From Pontederia crassipes (lineage: Eukaryota > Streptophyta > Magnoliopsida > Commelinales > Pontederiaceae): a stretch of 64,000 bases of DNA. Where the stretch lies: NCBI GenBank assembly GCA_030549335.1, contig CM060192.1:21828157-21892156 (forward strand), given 5' to 3'. The position numbers and the translations under genes are program-made. Positions 60,756 through 64,000 of the stretch are shown here, piece after piece; positions within the stretch are counted from its first letter, which is position 1; every line of letters begins with the position of its first letter. Under the pieces are notes generated by a model that was not told the DNA's origin, did no database searches, and saw only the letters and a program-made list of their open reading frames with translations.

Positions 60756-60761
60756 CACGTG
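60756..60761 (+). promoter_or_regulatory. Second G-box
   Basis: CACGTG within TACACGTGTCC, 58 bp after the first and about 28 bp before the TATA box. Paired G-boxes are common in ABA-responsive promoters, but regulation of this gene is inferred. Confidence 0.6.
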
Positions 60762-60788
60762 TCCACGGCTCCTTTGGTCTTCTTCCCC

Positions 60789-60797
60789 TATTTATAT
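60789..60797 (+). promoter_or_regulatory. TATA box of the WD40 gene
   Basis: TATTTATAT after a pyrimidine-rich TTCTTCCCC. It places transcription start near 60820..60830 and leaves about 90 bases of leader before the ATG at 60918. Confidence 0.65.
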
Positions 60798-60917
60798 GCA
60801 TCTACGTCACTCGTTCACCATATGAGCGCCTTTCGGCTTCCTTCGGGCTTAAACTTCCTCTGCATCATTCCTTTCATAACACTACTGCTACATATACGTG
60901 CTCTCCCGGCACCAACC

Positions 60918-62474
60918 ATGCAAATTTATAAAGACGAACCCACCGGGAGCTCGCCGCCACGTTCTGCGAAGCTCCTCGACCTCTTCAACGGCGAATCCAT
61001 GTCCCAGTCCGAGGACGAGCTCGGCATGGCATCCACCGATGGAAGTCCATGCTACAACTCCGACCGCAACATGACGAGCGCCGACGAGGCTTCTCCTTAT
61101 AGCATGTCTCCATGGAACCCGGCCATCGCTTCCCCGTTGGTCAAGTCACCATGGACGCATCTCCCTCTGCTCTCCGACGACGTAGGAGATCCATTCGCCG
61201 CCGGGCTCGTTGGTTCTCTCGTCCGGGAGGAGGGTCATGTGTACTCCCTCGCCGCGTCCGGTGATCTCTTGTACACTGGTTCTGAGAGTAAGAATATCAG
61301 GGTGTGGAAGGGCCGCCGTGAGTTCGCCGGGTTCAAGTCCAGCAGCGGCCTAGTTAAGGCCATCATCGTCGCCGGCGACAGGATATTTACCGGCCATCAG
61401 GACGGGAAGATTCGTATTTGGAAGACCTCGACCAACAACCCGTCAACTTATAAGCGCGCAGGTACGTTGCCGAGGCTTAAGGACTACCTGAAGAGCTCGA
61501 TGAACCCGTCCAACTACGTTGAAGTACGCCGACACAAGAACGCCGTATGGCTCCGCCACTTCGACGCCGTTTCTTGTCTCAGCCTCGACGAAGAAGCCGG
61601 ACTCCTCTATTCCGGCTCCTGGGACAGGTCTGTCAAGGTGTGGCGCATCTCCGATTCGAAATGCCTCGAATCCATCAAAGCGCACGACGACGCCGTGAAC
61701 TCGGTGAACGTGGGTTTCGGCGGGTTTCTGTTCACGGGGTCGGCTGACGGCACCGTGAAGGTGTGGCGCCGGGAGATCGGAGCAAGGGGCGCCACGAGAC
61801 ACGTCCTGGTGCAGACGCTCCTGATGCAGGAAAGCGCGGTGACGGCATTGGCGGTGGTGGAAGACCCGGCGGAGGCCGGCGCGGGGGTCGTGTACTCCGG
61901 CTCGTCGGACGGTCGGGTAAACAACTGGCGGTGGGCCAAGGGGCGGAGACCGGTCCACGGGGGCGCGCTACGCGGGCACGGGATGGCCGTGCTGTGTCTG
62001 GCCGCGACCGGGCGCGTCGTGGTCAGCGGGTCGGCGGACAAGACGCTTTGCGTATGGCGGAGGGAGGACGTCGGAGGCCACACGCGCCTGGCGGTCCTCG
62101 CCGGACACGGGGGGCCCATCAAGTGTTTGGCCGTGGAGGTGGACAGCAGGGACGATGGGGTCAATCGCGGCGGCAGCAGTCTAGGCGCAGCGCGTTACCT
62201 GGTCTACAGCGGAAGCTTGGACAGGTCGGTCAAAATTTGGCGGGTCATGGACTCGGAGACGGACACCGAAGCGCTCAAGAAGACCCCGCAAAGAGCGCCG
62301 ACATACGCCGGCGAAGGCATCCGACGATCTCCCTTCCACGGGCGGATCGGCGACGCCGCGGTTTCCGAGGAGTACGCCTCAAATTTCGGCACGGACGGGA
62401 CTCAGAAGGGCTTCGGATCGCCGATCCACCAGGGACTGATGGAGCTGCCGGCGAGCGTGCGGGCCGGCGCCTGA
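60918..62474 (+). CDS. JINGUBANG-like WD40-repeat protein, intact, single exon
   Basis: A 518-residue seven-bladed WD40 propeller. Such proteins are interaction scaffolds; plant JINGUBANG, the closest type I recognise, restrains pollen germination in Arabidopsis. Residues 1-105 are a Ser/Pro-rich, acidic, low-complexity tail. Repeats end at IRVW (127-130), IRIW (165-168), VKVW (239-242), VKVW (280-283), VNNW (334-337), LCVW (377-380) and VKIW (438-441). A loop at 172-212 with LPRLKDYLKSSMNPSNYVEV is characteristic of this plant group. The C-terminal tail from 450 is unstructured. I chose 60918 because it follows the TATA box at 60789 by a normal leader; the in-frame ATG at 60822 would add a hydrophobic stretch that such proteins lack. 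Codon use is strongly GC-rich, unlike the surroundings. Which member of the family this is remains open. Confidence 0.93.
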   Translation: MQIYKDEPTGSSPPRSAKLLDLFNGESMSQSEDELGMASTDGSPCYNSDRNMTSADEASPYSMSPWNPAIASPLVKSPWTHLPLLSDDVGDPFAAGLVGSLVREEGHVYSLAASGDLLYTGSESKNIRVWKGRREFAGFKSSSGLVKAIIVAGDRIFTGHQDGKIRIWKTSTNNPSTYKRAGTLPRLKDYLKSSMNPSNYVEVRRHKNAVWLRHFDAVSCLSLDEEAGLLYSGSWDRSVKVWRISDSKCLESIKAHDDAVNSVNVGFGGFLFTGSADGTVKVWRREIGARGATRHVLVQTLLMQESAVTALAVVEDPAEAGAGVVYSGSSDGRVNNWRWAKGRRPVHGGALRGHGMAVLCLAATGRVVVSGSADKTLCVWRREDVGGHTRLAVLAGHGGPIKCLAVEVDSRDDGVNRGGSSLGAARYLVYSGSLDRSVKIWRVMDSETDTEALKKTPQRAPTYAGEGIRRSPFHGRIGDAAVSEEYASNFGTDGTQKGFGSPIHQGLMELPASVRAGA

Positions 62475-64000
62475 ACACGAGGCCGTGTGGGGACATGTGG
62501 ATGTGATCTGATGACTCGATGCATCATATTAATTTGGCTTATTTCTTTTTATTCAATATGGTGTACAGCCCAGCAAACATGATCTTTTTTCCTCCTCTTT
62601 AGTTGCCAGGTTCATGTCATACCCGTAAAGTATTCTAAGAACTGAGAAGTGGATGCAGAGACACACCAGTTTTAGAGTTTTATAGTGTATCCATGAACTG
62701 TACCATCCCATGCTTCTTCAAAATAGATTTTTTTTTTAAGTTATTTGCTGTATATATAAATAAAAATAAGGAGGTGCTTTGCTTGGAGTCTTTCCTAATT
62801 GCTTGAATAATTTTTTTTTTCAGTTGCCACCATTAATGAAAACTCATTATCCCGAATCATATGTCTGATTAGATTTTGAACTCGTTAAGCGAGGATAAAT
62901 TAATTACCACTTGATCCAACATTCATTGGTGCTCGAATAAATTTTGTTGAGGGTAAGGGTATGCTTAATTAGCTAAGACAACTCTCTCAAAGTTATGTCA
63001 ATCTGCAGTGTATATATTACAGTTTTTTTTTTCAATCGGAAAAAATGCATTGCAGCTTCAACCCACACTCGTGAAATATGTGATGCACTTTATTTAGCTT
63101 TAAAGAAACTGCATTTAAATCGTGGTGGAGTATGCATTTTTACTGCAAAGGGCATGATAAATTAACATGCATACTAACACGTGTGGCACACTTCATTAAA
63201 TTGCCTAATTAGTATCATCATTTATATAATAACCGTCAGTCGTTACCTTTAAAATTAGAAAAAAAGACATTATATAATTTTAAGAAACTTTGAATTGAGA
63301 GAAAGAGAGAGAGTAACGAAAGAGAAGGATGTATTTGTAAACTCGACAAAAGTTTGAACAATCAGACCAATCATTAAATTAAAATTCAATGATGAGTTTA
63401 TTAATTTAAAATAATTAACGTAGTTGAAAGTGATGTCATCAAATAATTTGAATGATTATCTTTCGTTAGATATTGATCCAATAATAAATTAACACATATA
63501 AAAAACCTTTTTTTAATCTATACATTCATATATCTCAAACTTATGTTGTCTGATTGAGAAATTTTTTTGGGGGTTCAATTTTGATGCTATCTTTTATATA
63601 TTCATTAAATGGTTTATGGTTGAATTTATCAAATGTTTATCACAGTTGGATGAAAAATCTAATAGTAAAAAAGATGAGAACAAAATGAGGTAAGAAACAT
63701 CTATATTTTTTACCTTTTGTTATAACTAATTAATGTTCTAACTTAAAGTTAAATAGAACTCAAATAATTTTATCCTCCACAATCGTCGCCAATAAAATTA
63801 TTTTGCAAGTAGTGTAATAAAGAATTATTTAATTTTCCACATAACTAAAGATTTATTTATTTATTTATATTGTTCAGACTTCGTGATTTTAATTTATCCA
63901 TCTTACATAATATATACGAGAGGATTGGATTAGCTGCAGTTGTGGATGCAATTATATTTGACTGCATGGTGGGGGCGCTTCGCCATAATACGCTCGACAA
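62475..64000. other. 3' flank of the WD40 gene and intergenic DNA
   Basis: AT-rich. AATAAA at about 62759..62764 is a candidate polyadenylation signal. No further gene is seen up to the window edge. Confidence 0.5.

Noticed and set aside
60747..60917. N-terminal extension of the WD40 protein
   Set aside because: The upstream part lies before or at the TATA box, begins without an ATG until 60822, and would add a hydrophobic stretch foreign to the family.
61443..62506. Long open frames on the minus strand and in a second plus frame inside the WD40 gene
   Set aside because: They are by-products of the GC-rich codon use of the real gene; none shows a protein family, and the WD40 frame explains the region.

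Overview
This is plant nuclear DNA: AT-rich, gene-poor, and built mostly from layered transposable elements. I see one clearly intact host gene, a single-exon WD40 protein of the plant JINGUBANG-like type at 60918..62474. Its strong G/C preference at third codon positions hints at a monocot; that is inference only. There are no prokaryotic features and no CRISPR array, and I saw no tRNA or rRNA gene.

Layout. 1-1.8 kb: a MITE in AT-rich DNA. 1.8-11.4 kb: an old Athila-type Ty3/gypsy element with both LTRs, a tRNA-Asp-type primer site and a 5-bp target duplication (TSD, ACATT); it has lost its reverse transcriptase/RNase H block. 11.4-16.3 kb: a Tekay-like LTR remnant and a small solo LTR. 16.3-26.7 kb: about 990-bp tandem units used as landing sites by a fold-back Mutator-like element (MULE, 9-bp TSD), a 5-kb PIF/Harbinger transposon with both of its genes, two copies of a hAT MITE, and a second MULE-like element carrying GC-rich DNA. 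Paralogous empty sites in the neighbouring unit confirm two of these insertions. 28.9-39.5 kb: a nearly full-length Tekay-type chromovirus with 2.8-kb LTRs, disabled by many in-frame stops, frameshifts and lost catalytic residues. 41.5-46.6 kb: CACTA-like ends and a 2.7-kb solo LTR with a perfect TSD. 46.6-54.0 kb: a minus-strand Athila/Tat-related element without recognisable pol. 54.1-58.5 kb: a GC-rich minisatellite and two non-autonomous hAT elements with perfect 8-bp TSDs. 60.6-62.5 kb: the WD40 gene with a TATA box and two G-boxes.

No transposon gene here looks able to make a working protein. The most interesting signals are these: a shared short palindrome (core ACGGNCCGT) scattered through the non-coding parts of two separate Athila/Tat-type elements; the nested insertions dated by empty sites; GC-rich inverted minisatellites inside DNA transposons; and a Tekay element whose polymerase and integrase catalytic residues were both lost by changes that look like cytosine deamination.
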